Source of the DNA: Stenotrophomonas maltophilia
GTDB lineage: Bacteria > Pseudomonadota > Gammaproteobacteria > Xanthomonadales > Xanthomonadaceae
Assembly: GCF_004920835.1 (NCBI RefSeq)
Contig: NZ_QFHO01000038.1
Span: 1 to 37,623 of the forward strand
Direction: 5' to 3'
DNA: 37,623 nt
Shown: piece after piece, positions 7,541 to 14,378 of the stretch
Layout of the letters: each line of letters begins with the position of its first letter
Position numbering within the stretch: the first letter of the stretch is position 1
Program-made: the position numbers and the translations under genes
The notes under the pieces: generated by a model
Seen by the model: only the letters and a program-made list of their open reading frames with translations
Told to the model about the DNA's origin: nothing
Databases searched by the model: none

Positions 7541-7573
7541 AAAGAAAAACCGCCGCCCCGAAGGGCGGCGGTT
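7541..7573 (-). terminator. Strong Rho-independent terminator of cheA
   Basis: On the minus strand, an 11-bp GC-rich stem AACCGCCGCCC/GGGCGGCGGTT is capped by a UUCG tetraloop and followed by TTTCTTT. It lies 22 bases after the cheA stop codon and should end the STAS-cheY-cheA transcript. Confidence 0.92.
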
Positions 7574-7595
7574 CAGTGCACGCATGCGGTGTGGA

Positions 7596-9590
7596 TCAGG
7601 CGGCCTGCGGCATCCGCAGCGAGCGCACGAGGCCACCGATGTCGACGATCAGGGCCACGCGGCCATCGCCGAGGATGGTGGCACCGGACACCCCGCCGAT
7701 GCGGCGATAGTTGTTCTCGATGTTCTTCACCACCACCTGCTGCTGGCCGACCAGCTCGTCGACTTCCAGTGCGATCTTCTGGCCATCGCCTTCGACCACC
7801 ACCACCAACGATTCGCTGCCGGGAGCGCGGTTGCCGTAGCCGTAGTACTCGCTCAGCGACAGGATCGGCAGGTATTCGCCACGCACGCGCAGCACACGGC
7901 CTTCGCCGGCCATGCTGCGGATGTCCTCGGGCTGCGGCTGCAGTGCCTCCAGCACGTACGCCAGCGGCAGGATCAGGGTTTCGCCGGCCACCGCCACGGT
8001 CATGCCATCAAGGATGGCCAGTGTCAGCGGCAGGCGGATCAGTGTGCGAGTACCGGTACCGAGGCCGCTTTCGATCTGCACTTCGCCACCCAGTGCCTGG
8101 ATGTTGCGACGGACCACATCCATGCCGACGCCGCGGCCGGACAGGTCGGTGACCGCGTCTGCAGTTGAGAAGCCGGGCTGGAAGATAAGGTCCCAGACCT
8201 GCGAATCGGTCGGGTTGTCCGGTACGGCCAGGCCGCGCTCGCTGGCCTTGGCGAGGATCTTGGCACGGTCCAGGCCGCGGCCGTCGTCGCTGACTTCGAT
8301 GACGATGTGGCCGCCCTGGTGCGATGCCGCCAAGGTGATCGTGCCGGTCTCGTCCTTGCCCGCATCACGTCGCACGTCCGGCATTTCCAGGCCGTGGTCG
8401 ATCGAGTTGCGCACCAGGTGGACCAGCGGATCGGCGATCTTCTCGATCAGGCCCTTGTCCAGCTCGGTGCCTTCGCCGACGGTGCGCAGGCGGACCTGCT
8501 TGCCGAGGCGGCCGGAGAGGTCGCGGACCAGGCGCGGGAAGCGGCGGAACACTGCATCGACCGGCAGCATGCGCACGCCGATCACCGCTTCCTGCAGGTC
8601 GCGGGTGTTGCGTTCAAGCTGGTCCAGGCCGGCGAACAGGCTCTCGGCGTGGACCGGGTCCAGTGCGTGCGAGACCTGCTTGAGCATGGCCTGGGTGATG
8701 ACCAGTTCGCCGACCAGGTTGATCAGCGCATCGACCTTGTCGACGCTGACGCGGATCGAGGTTTCCGCTTCCTGACCGCCACCACCGCTGGCGGCAGGAG
8801 TGGTGGCCACGGCCGGTGCAGCAACAGCTGTGGAAGGGGGAGCAGCGGATGCGGTCGGGGCCTGCGTGGCCAGGCTCGGCGGTGCGGCCGGACGGATGTC
8901 CAGCTCGCAGTCGTCCAGTACCCAGGCGAAGGTGTCTTCAATCTTGCTGCGCGGCACTTTGCCGACCAGTCCCAGATCCCACGCCAGATGAGCCTCGAGC
9001 GGGTCGAGCTGGGCGAAGCCGGGCAGGCGTTCCATGCGCGCAGCCACCTGCAGCGAACCGAGGTGTTCCAGTTCGCGGATGATGCGCAGTGGATCGTTGC
9101 CGCTCATGAACAGCGACGGTGCCGGGGTGAAGCCGATCTGCCAGGCTTCCGGCGTGTCGTCCACCTTGGCAGCCGGGGCGGCCTGGGCGGCAGCTGCGGC
9201 TTGTCCGGAAAGAACTGCTTCCAGGCGCGCCTTCACCGCGGCGACAGCGGCGGGATCGGCGGCCTGGCCGTGTTCGGCTTCGCGCAGCAGGGCGCGCAGC
9301 ACGTCCACCGAAGACAGCATGGCGTCGACAGCGTGGCCTTCCAGCGCCCGCTTGCCTGCACGCAGCTCATCGAGCAGCGTTTCCAGCACGTGGGTCAGGC
9401 CGGCAATCGCATCGAAGCCGAAGGTGCCGGCGCCGCCCTTGATCGAGTGGGCAGCGCGGAACACCGAATTGATGATCTCCGCGTCCTGTTGCCCCGATTC
9501 CAGGGCCAGCAGGCCAGCCTCCATCGCGTCGAGGCCTTCGCGGCTCTCCTCGAAGAAGGTGGCGTGGAAGCGTTGCAGGTCCATGCTCAT
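7596..9590 (-). CDS. cheA: Chemotaxis histidine kinase CheA (second copy)
   Basis: This 664-residue hybrid-free CheA autophosphorylates and passes phosphate to CheY. The Hpt domain is at residues 1 to about 105, with phospho-acceptor His48 in AAHSIKGGAGTFG. A middle domain at about 150-240 (WQIGFTPAPSLFMSGNDPLR) looks like the CheA-289/P2 type. The dimerisation helices start at IRVSVDKVDALINLVGELV. The ATPase domain has HLVRNSIDHG, DDGRGLD and GRGVGMDVV. A CheW-like P5 domain closes the protein. All catalytic motifs look intact. It follows cheY by 45 bases and shares a sigma28 promoter with the STAS and cheY genes. It differs in architecture from the CheA at 14379-16208, which lacks this middle domain, so the two kinases are not a recent duplication. 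Confidence 0.95.
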   Translation of the reverse strand: MSMDLQRFHATFFEESREGLDAMEAGLLALESGQQDAEIINSVFRAAHSIKGGAGTFGFDAIAGLTHVLETLLDELRAGKRALEGHAVDAMLSSVDVLRALLREAEHGQAADPAAVAAVKARLEAVLSGQAAAAAQAAPAAKVDDTPEAWQIGFTPAPSLFMSGNDPLRIIRELEHLGSLQVAARMERLPGFAQLDPLEAHLAWDLGLVGKVPRSKIEDTFAWVLDDCELDIRPAAPPSLATQAPTASAAPPSTAVAAPAVATTPAASGGGGQEAETSIRVSVDKVDALINLVGELVITQAMLKQVSHALDPVHAESLFAGLDQLERNTRDLQEAVIGVRMLPVDAVFRRFPRLVRDLSGRLGKQVRLRTVGEGTELDKGLIEKIADPLVHLVRNSIDHGLEMPDVRRDAGKDETGTITLAASHQGGHIVIEVSDDGRGLDRAKILAKASERGLAVPDNPTDSQVWDLIFQPGFSTADAVTDLSGRGVGMDVVRRNIQALGGEVQIESGLGTGTRTLIRLPLTLAILDGMTVAVAGETLILPLAYVLEALQPQPEDIRSMAGEGRVLRVRGEYLPILSLSEYYGYGNRAPGSESLVVVVEGDGQKIALEVDELVGQQQVVVKNIENNYRRIGGVSGATILGDGRVALIVDIGGLVRSLRMPQAA

Positions 9591-9635
9591 GGCAGTGGCG
9601 ATCCGGAAGCGAAGAGGGGGAGCAGTGCGGGGCGA

Positions 9636-10001
9636 TCAGCCCAGCACTTTCTGCACGGTGGCGACGAGCTGCTCGGGATTGAACGGCTTGACCAGCCAGC
9701 CGGTGGCACCGGCGGCCTTGCCTTCGGACTTCTTGTCCGCGGCCGATTCGGTGGTGAGCATCAGCAGCGGGGTGAACTTGTAGTCCGGCAGCTGGCGCAG
9801 TTCGCGGATCAGCGCGATGCCGTCCATGTTCGGCATGTTGACGTCGGTGACCACCGCATTGAAGCGCTGGCCCTTTGCGCGACCGAGCGCGACCGCGCCG
9901 TCTTCGGCTTCTTCGACGGCAAAACCGGCCGAGGTGAGGGCGAAGGAAACCATCTGGCGCATCGACGCCGAATCGTCCACCACCAAGATACGTGCGCTCA
10001 T
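9636..10001 (-). CDS. cheY: CheY-type response regulator
   Basis: This is a 121-residue single receiver domain with no output domain. It has the acidic pair in VVDDSASMR, the phospho-acceptor Asp in VVTDVNMPNMDG, the switch Thr in MLTTES and the Lys in WLVKPFNP. Its start overlaps the end of the STAS gene by 4 bases (ATGA), and it lies directly before cheA, its likely phosphate donor. It differs clearly from the CheY at 16816-17208, which is coupled to CheZ. This one may act as the motor regulator, a phosphate sink or a STAS-linked signal; sequence alone does not say. Confidence 0.93.
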   Translation of the reverse strand: MSARILVVDDSASMRQMVSFALTSAGFAVEEAEDGAVALGRAKGQRFNAVVTDVNMPNMDGIALIRELRQLPDYKFTPLLMLTTESAADKKSEGKAAGATGWLVKPFNPEQLVATVQKVLG

Positions 10002-10306
10002 GCAGCGTTCTCCACAGATTTCAGGTTGTCATGGGTTGCGTCCAGGCCCAGGGCCTGGGTGACGCCAAGCAGGCGTGCGGCGTCACGGAAGGTTGCGGTG
10101 CAGCCGTGGAAGCCGGTGCCGAGGCCTGCCTCGCGGCGCGCCTGCACGAACGCACACAGCACCTGCACGGCGGCCGTGTGGATGCGGGTGACCTGGCTCG
10201 CATCCAGGGTCAGCTCGCCTGCCTCTGCCACCAACGGCGAAAGGCGGTTCTTGAGCTCGGTGCTGCTCTCGATGCCGAGATCCTCACCCAGTTCGACAAT
10301 GCTCAT
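9998..10306 (-). CDS. STAS-domain protein, first gene of the cheY-cheA operon
   Basis: This 102-residue single STAS domain is like anti-anti-sigma factors and the small STAS proteins found in some chemotaxis clusters. The region where a phosphorylatable Ser normally sits reads VTRIHTAAVQVLCAF, with Thr in place of Ser and His before it. The ATG at 10306 has GGAG about 7 bases upstream. An in-frame TTG at 10321 would take that Shine-Dalgarno into the coding region, so I rejected it. The gene is first behind a sigma28 promoter and is translationally coupled to cheY. No anti-sigma kinase is nearby, so its partner may be CheA or a receptor component. That is inference. Confidence 0.85.
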   Translation of the reverse strand: MSIVELGEDLGIESSTELKNRLSPLVAEAGELTLDASQVTRIHTAAVQVLCAFVQARREAGLGTGFHGCTATFRDAARLLGVTQALGLDATHDNLKSVENAA

Positions 10307-10336
10307 GGTTGCTCCGGACAAACGGTTCCGTGATCC

Positions 10337-10363
10337 ATAACGGCACCCCGGCGGGGTTCTTTA
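10337..10363 (-). promoter_or_regulatory. Sigma28 (FliA) promoter for STAS-cheY-cheA
   Basis: The minus strand reads TAAAGAAC-N11-GCCGTTAT. TAAAG and GCCG are intact and the spacer is exactly 11 bases. The predicted start near 10330 gives a leader of about 24 bases to the STAS ATG. Confidence 0.72.
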
Positions 10364-10368
10364 GAGGA

Positions 10369-10387
10369 ATCGACGCGGTGCGTCGAT
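10369..10387. repeat. Short perfect inverted repeat after the parP-like gene
   Basis: ATCGACGC and GCGTCGAT are separated by GGT. It lies about 90 bases past the parP stop and just upstream of the -35 box at 10356-10363. There is no T run on the minus strand, so it could be a protein-binding site or a weak transcript end. Confidence 0.4.
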
Positions 10388-10475
10388 GCGGTGCTGTTCG
10401 GGGGCGGGAGATGCCAATGCTGCGCATCGGCACCTGCCGTCCCCGACAGGCAACGCGGCGGCGCGGAACGCCGAC

Positions 10476-11735
10476 TCAGCTCAACAGCTGCGTGGCATCG
10501 AGCAGGATCATCGGCCGCTGGCTGACCCGGGCAACGCCACGGAACAGATCATTGGAAATCTGGCAGATGCGCGCCGTATCAGGCGGCTCGATCTGCGAAT
10601 CGGTGAGGTTGGCGACGTCTTCCACGGCCGACACGCGCAGGCCGATGGTCTCGCCGTTTTCCTCCAGCACCACGATGCGGGTCTGTGCGTCGTCCTCGGC
10701 AGCGGTTGCACCCAGGTGCAGGCCCAGGTCCATTACCGGCACCACCTGGCCGCGCAGGTTCATTATCCCCAGCATGGCCGGGGCGGTACCGCGCAAAGGC
10801 AGCAACGGTACCGGCAGGACCACTTCCTGCACCTTCAGCAGTTCCAGTGCATAGGCCTGGGCACCACAACGCAGGCGCAGCCAGCGCGAGGTGCGCTCGC
10901 CGGCGCGGCGGTTCTGCGGATGCGGGCTGCTGGCCGGGCGGTGTGCCTGCGCCTGCAGTTCCTGCCAGGTGCCAGGTCGATTGCCAGCGGGAGCGTCTAC
11001 CGCCACGCGCGGTGGCGGTGCTGCTGCAGCCGGTGCAGGGGTGGGGCGTGGTGCAGGCGCCAGTGCTGCAACCGTGGCGGGTGGTGGCGTGGCCACGTCC
11101 TCGCCACCGGAGGCCGCCTCGAATGCGGCCTGCAGGCCGGGGCTGTCGGTGTGGGCGAGGCGATGGCTGTCGGCAGGATCGGTCTCGTAGATCACTTCAT
11201 CGGGCAGATCGTCCCAGGTCGGCTCCGGGCCGGCCTTTGCGGTGGCCGCAGCCGGCGCAGGAGCGGTCTCGTGGATCACTTCGTCCGGCAGGTCATCCCA
11301 GGTCGGCTCGCGTTGCGTGGCGGAGGCCGGTGTAGCGGCAGCCTCGAAAGCGGCTTGCAGTGCGGCGTCGTCCATTGCAGGGGTAGCGGCGACGGCTTCG
11401 GTCTCGTAGATCACTTCGGCTGGCAGGTCGTCCCAGGTGGGCTCGCGCTCCGGTTCCGCTGCGCTCGCAGGGCGTGGCCCGGCGCTACCCGGTGCAGAGG
11501 CGGCCTCGAAGGCGGCTTCCAGCGCGGCGTCGTCCACGGCAGGGGCAGCGGTGACGGCTTCAGTTTCGTAGATCACTTCGGCTGGCAGGTCATCCCAGGT
11601 CGGTTCGCGTTCCGGTGCCGCTGTGCTCGCTGGGCGTGCCCCGGCATTACCCGGCGGCGCGACGGGTGGCGCCACAGCGATCGCCTCGCCCAACAGCTCG
11701 TCCAGATAGTCGTCCAGTACGCCGGTGCTGTTCAT
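10476..11735 (-). CDS. parP: ParP/CheW-like array-anchoring protein with WDDLP repeats
   Basis: This 419-residue protein has a C-terminal CheW-like domain at about residues 270-419 (CGAQAYALELLKVQEVVLPV, LGIMNLRGQVVPVMDLGL). It sits behind a long Ala/Pro-rich extension. Residues 1-20 contain LDDYLDELLGEAI, a likely short helix. Between residues 44 and 185, EPTWDDLPxEVIYET occurs four times (Trp47, 101, 146, 174), interleaved with LxAAFEAA helices. A ParA-like ATPase gene overlaps upstream (ATGA). In Vibrio the matching pair ParC-ParP ties chemoreceptor arrays to the cell pole; I infer the same role. The ATG at 11735 is chosen because the longer frame overlaps parC and loses resemblance. The repeat block is the unusual part. 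Confidence 0.85.
   Translation of the reverse strand: MNSTGVLDDYLDELLGEAIAVAPPVAPPGNAGARPASTAAPEREPTWDDLPAEVIYETEAVTAAPAVDDAALEAAFEAASAPGSAGPRPASAAEPEREPTWDDLPAEVIYETEAVAATPAMDDAALQAAFEAAATPASATQREPTWDDLPDEVIHETAPAPAAATAKAGPEPTWDDLPDEVIYETDPADSHRLAHTDSPGLQAAFEAASGGEDVATPPPATVAALAPAPRPTPAPAAAAPPPRVAVDAPAGNRPGTWQELQAQAHRPASSPHPQNRRAGERTSRWLRLRCGAQAYALELLKVQEVVLPVPLLPLRGTAPAMLGIMNLRGQVVPVMDLGLHLGATAAEDDAQTRIVVLEENGETIGLRVSAVEDVANLTDSQIEPPDTARICQISNDLFRGVARVSQRPMILLDATQLLS
11181..11606 (-). repeat. Fourfold EPTWDDLP-type coding repeat
   Basis: Four in-frame copies of a 15-residue unit (EPTWDDLP-[AD]-EVI-[YH]-ET) start at residues 44, 98, 143 and 171 of the ParP-like protein. Linkers are of unequal length (54, 45 and 28 residues from Trp to Trp). 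Three copies of an LxAAFEAA helix lie between or after them. Trp, both Asp, Leu, Pro, Glu and Ile are unchanged in all four. Confidence 0.92.
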
Positions 11736-12514
11736 GCGGCCTGCTCCAGGGCGCGGGCATCCTCGCCGAGGATCCAGTTGAGGGCGCGACGGTACGCAGC
11801 CAGGCCGCGGCCCGGGTAGTCCTCGCCGACGCTCGGCAGGGTCAGGCCGGCGGCATTGCTGATGCGAGTGTCGATCGGAATCGCGTCTTCCCATACGCGT
11901 GTGCCATGACGATCCTGCATGGTGCGCAGCGACTCGTTGCCAGCGCGGGTGCGGCGATCGAACAGGGTCGGCAGGATCGAGATCGGCAGCGGGCGGCGCC
12001 GCGAGCGCTCGACCATCTCGCCGGTGCGGACCATGCCGTCCAGTCCATGCAGCGCCAGCGGTTCGGCCTGGGTCGGGATGATCAGGCGGTCGGCCGCAGC
12101 CAGTGCATTGATCATCAGCAGGCCGAGGGTCGGTGCGCAGTCCAGCAGGATGTAGTCGTGCTGTCCCTGATGGCGGGCAAGCGCGTTCTGCAGAGCCAGG
12201 CCGAGGCCGGGCTGGTTGGCGCTGCGCCGCTCCAGCGTGGCCAGCGCCGACTGCGCGCAGACGTAGTCCAGGCCGTGGATGCTGCTGGCGTGGCACAGGC
12301 CGGATAGATCGGCCGGCGGTGCGCCGAACAGTTCCAGCACGCCGGCCGGCGGCGGGTCCACCGGTACGCCGAAGGCACGGCTGAGCGAGGCATGCGGATC
12401 GAGGTCGATCAGCAGCACGCGGTGGCCCATTGCAGCCAGGCCACGGCCGAGGGCGAGGGTGGTAGTGGTCTTGCCGACTCCGCCCTTCTGGTTGGCGACT
12501 GCCCAGATGCGCAT
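11732..12514 (-). CDS. parC: ParA-like ATPase for chemotaxis array positioning (ParC type)
   Basis: This 260-residue ParA/MinD-family ATPase has the deviant Walker A motif QKGGVGKTTTTL near residue 9, LLIDLDPHASLS, and the Walker B region YILLDCAPTLG. There is no partner parB. Instead it sits between motD and a CheW-domain protein, the context of ParC in Vibrio and its Pseudomonas counterpart. Those proteins recruit chemotaxis arrays to the old pole and pass them to the new one. The start is ATG, 4 bases after the motD stop, and the end overlaps parP by 4 bases. It is distinct from FleN (18006-18893), which controls flagellar number. Confidence 0.9.
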   Translation of the reverse strand: MRIWAVANQKGGVGKTTTTLALGRGLAAMGHRVLLIDLDPHASLSRAFGVPVDPPPAGVLELFGAPPADLSGLCHASSIHGLDYVCAQSALATLERRSANQPGLGLALQNALARHQGQHDYILLDCAPTLGLLMINALAAADRLIIPTQAEPLALHGLDGMVRTGEMVERSRRRPLPISILPTLFDRRTRAGNESLRTMQDRHGTRVWEDAIPIDTRISNAAGLTLPSVGEDYPGRGLAAYRRALNWILGEDARALEQAA

Positions 12515-12518
12515 CGGT

Positions 12519-13535
12519 TTACTCCTTCATTGCCGGGGGAACGGCGGCGCCGACACGGCTGCCAGCCGGCACCGGCGGCAACTTCACCGGTGCGATGGGG
12601 GAGGTGGGGGCGGTAGCCGGAGTTGCGGCGGCTTGTTCGGTGTCGGTGCTGTTGGCACCGCCGGTTGCGGCGCTCAGGCGCTGGCCCAGCGGATCGATTG
12701 CGTGGGTGGTATCGGCCAGGATGATGACCATCACCCGGCGGTTGCGGTTGCGACCCTGCGCGCTGTCGTTTTCTTCGCGCGGGCGGAACTGGCCGTAGCC
12801 GACCATCGCCAGCCGCGAGGGCTGCACGCCCTGGTCGGCGAACAGGTGCACCACGCTGGCAGCGCGACCGGCGGACAGTTCCCAGTTGGACGGGAAGGTG
12901 GCGGTGGCGATCGGCACGTTGTCGGTATGGCCTTCCACGCGCACGCTGTTGGGTACATCGCGCAGTACGTCGGCCAGACTGGCCAGGGTCTGCCGCGCGT
13001 GCACGTCCAGCGCGGCCGAGCCGGTCGGGAACAGGATGTCGCTGTTGATCTCGACTTCGATCCACAGCTCGGTGCGACGCACGCTGATCATGCCGCGGTC
13101 GATCAGCGGTGCCAGCGCGGCGGTCAGACGGTCGGCGATGCTGCTGAGTTGGCGCTCGGCGCGCGCGATCTGTTCCTGGTTGTGCACCGACACGGGCATG
13201 CGCATCTGCGAGGCCATCGATGGCAGCAGCGTCGGGTCGTGCGACGGCGCAGGCGCCGAGGGCCCGATCTTGGTGCCGGACTTGATCACTGAGGGACTGT
13301 CCCAGCCGCCGCCCTGCACCTGCTTGTTGCCGACCTGCACCGGATTGATGGTGCGCGGCGCGCCACCGAAGGCATCGGTGAGCGCGTCGGCCATGATCCG
13401 GTACTTGCCCTCGTTGACCGAGGAGATCGCGTACATGACCACGAAGAAGGCGAGCAGCAGCGTCATCAGGTCGGCATAGGGGATTGCCCATGCTTCATGG
13501 TTGGCGTGCTCTTCGTGGTGCTTGCGGCGGGCCAT
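12519..13535 (-). CDS. motD: Stator protein MotD (MotB family)
   Basis: This 338-residue MotB-type protein pairs with MotC to form a proton-driven stator that anchors to peptidoglycan. The N-terminal segment WAIPYADLMTLLLAFFVVMY gives one membrane helix, with Asp22 as the likely proton-carrying residue. The following plug region includes EGKYRIMADAL. The OmpA-like domain at about 165-285 carries VEGHTDNVPIA and RAASVVHLF, with NRRVMVIIL at its end. A Pro/Thr/Ala-rich tail follows. It begins 1 base after motC ends. This resembles the MotCD pair of Pseudomonas; no other stator pair lies in the window. Confidence 0.95.
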   Translation of the reverse strand: MARRKHHEEHANHEAWAIPYADLMTLLLAFFVVMYAISSVNEGKYRIMADALTDAFGGAPRTINPVQVGNKQVQGGGWDSPSVIKSGTKIGPSAPAPSHDPTLLPSMASQMRMPVSVHNQEQIARAERQLSSIADRLTAALAPLIDRGMISVRRTELWIEVEINSDILFPTGSAALDVHARQTLASLADVLRDVPNSVRVEGHTDNVPIATATFPSNWELSAGRAASVVHLFADQGVQPSRLAMVGYGQFRPREENDSAQGRNRNRRVMVIILADTTHAIDPLGQRLSAATGGANSTDTEQAAATPATAPTSPIAPVKLPPVPAGSRVGAAVPPAMKE

Positions 13536-13536
13536 G

Positions 13537-14277
13537 TCAGTGCAGGAAGCCGGAGAGGTTGGTTTCGATGTTGCGCGGGTTCTCGCCCTGGGCGATCGAA
13601 ATCAGGCCTTCGATGACCATTTCGCGATCACGGGTGTTGTGCGAGATCACACTCTTGAGCTTGGCGGCGATCGGCAGGAACAGCAGGTTGGCCGAGGCGA
13701 TGCCGTAGATGGTGGCGGTGAACGCGGCGGCGATGCCATGGCCGAGCTTGCTCGGGTCGGCGAGATTCTTCATCACCGCGATCAGGCCGAGCACGGCGCC
13801 GATGATGCCCAGCGTGGGCGCATAGATGCCCATCGCCTCGAAGACCTTGGCGCCGGCCTGGTCCTGGTGCTCCTGGCTTCCCAGTTCGATTTCCAGCATG
13901 TGCCGGATTGATTCGGGCTCGACGCCGTCCACCAGCAGCTGCAGTCCCTTGCGCAGGAACGGGTCCTGCTGTGCTTCCACCTGTGCTTCCAGGCCAAGCA
14001 GGCCCTGGCGGCGTGCGATGTTGCTCCATTCGACAATCTGCTGGATCAGTTCGCGGCGGTCGCTGTGCGGCGGTCGCACGACCCAGCGCACGATCTTGAA
14101 GGCGTGCTTGAACACGGCCGGCGAGGTGTGCAGCAGGATCGCGGCGACGGTACCGACGATGACGATCACGAACGCGGCAGGCGACCACAGCGACGCCAGG
14201 CCGGCGCCCTTGAGGATGCTGCCGCCGACCAGCGAGGCCAGGGCGAGAAAGAGTCCAATGAGGCTGAGTCTATCCAT
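13537..14277 (-). CDS. motC: Stator protein MotC (MotA family)
   Basis: This 246-residue membrane protein with four helices forms the stator ring that drives rotation with MotD. TM1-2 are MDRLSLIGLFLALASLVGGS and AAFVIVIVGTVAAILLHTSP. The cytoplasmic loop has the usual RRQGLLGLEAQ motif. TM3-4 include the conserved Pro segment APTLGIIGAVLGLIAVM and TIYGIASANLLFLPIA. I chose the ATG at 14277, which matches the family start. A GTG at 14316 would lie upstream of the sigma28 -35 box. With the start at 14277, the predicted mRNA would have almost no leader. Confidence 0.94.
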   Translation of the reverse strand: MDRLSLIGLFLALASLVGGSILKGAGLASLWSPAAFVIVIVGTVAAILLHTSPAVFKHAFKIVRWVVRPPHSDRRELIQQIVEWSNIARRQGLLGLEAQVEAQQDPFLRKGLQLLVDGVEPESIRHMLEIELGSQEHQDQAGAKVFEAMGIYAPTLGIIGAVLGLIAVMKNLADPSKLGHGIAAAFTATIYGIASANLLFLPIAAKLKSVISHNTRDREMVIEGLISIAQGENPRNIETNLSGFLH

Positions 14278-14284
14278 GGGTCCG

Positions 14285-14311
14285 GTATCGGCTTGTGTGA
14301 ATGGGACTTGA
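14285..14311 (-). promoter_or_regulatory. Sigma28 (FliA) promoter for motC-motD-parC-parP
   Basis: The minus strand reads TCAAGTCC-N11-GCCGATAC. The -10 box matches at 7 of 8 positions, the -35 box at 5 of 8, and the spacing is exact. The -10 box ends only 7 bases before the motC ATG, so transcription would begin at or next to the start codon. Confidence 0.62.
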
Positions 14312-14378
14312 GACACCGGGAGGTCGTGTACAGACGGTAGTCACAGTTTTCGGGTCGCCGGGCATGGCCCGCCGGGCT

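Larger units (their letters stand above)
7204..7595. other. Gap between cheA and the receptor gene
   Basis: These 392 bases hold no credible gene. They contain the receptor's sigma28 promoter (7313-7339), a hairpin of the GGGGTCAGATCC family (7476-7514) and the cheA terminator (7541-7573). I see nothing definite in 7340-7475. The leader between the predicted start (about 7306) and the ATG at 7203 shows no clear structure to me. Confidence 0.7.

Noticed and set aside
10369..10387. Terminator for the ParP-like gene
   Set aside because: The stem is only 8 bp, with no T run on the minus strand, so I list it only as an inverted repeat.
11736..12296. N-terminal extension of the ParP-like gene
   Set aside because: The longer frame overlaps parC in another frame and the added residues are low-complexity Arg/Pro. 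The ATG at 11735 overlaps the parC stop in the usual ATGA way.
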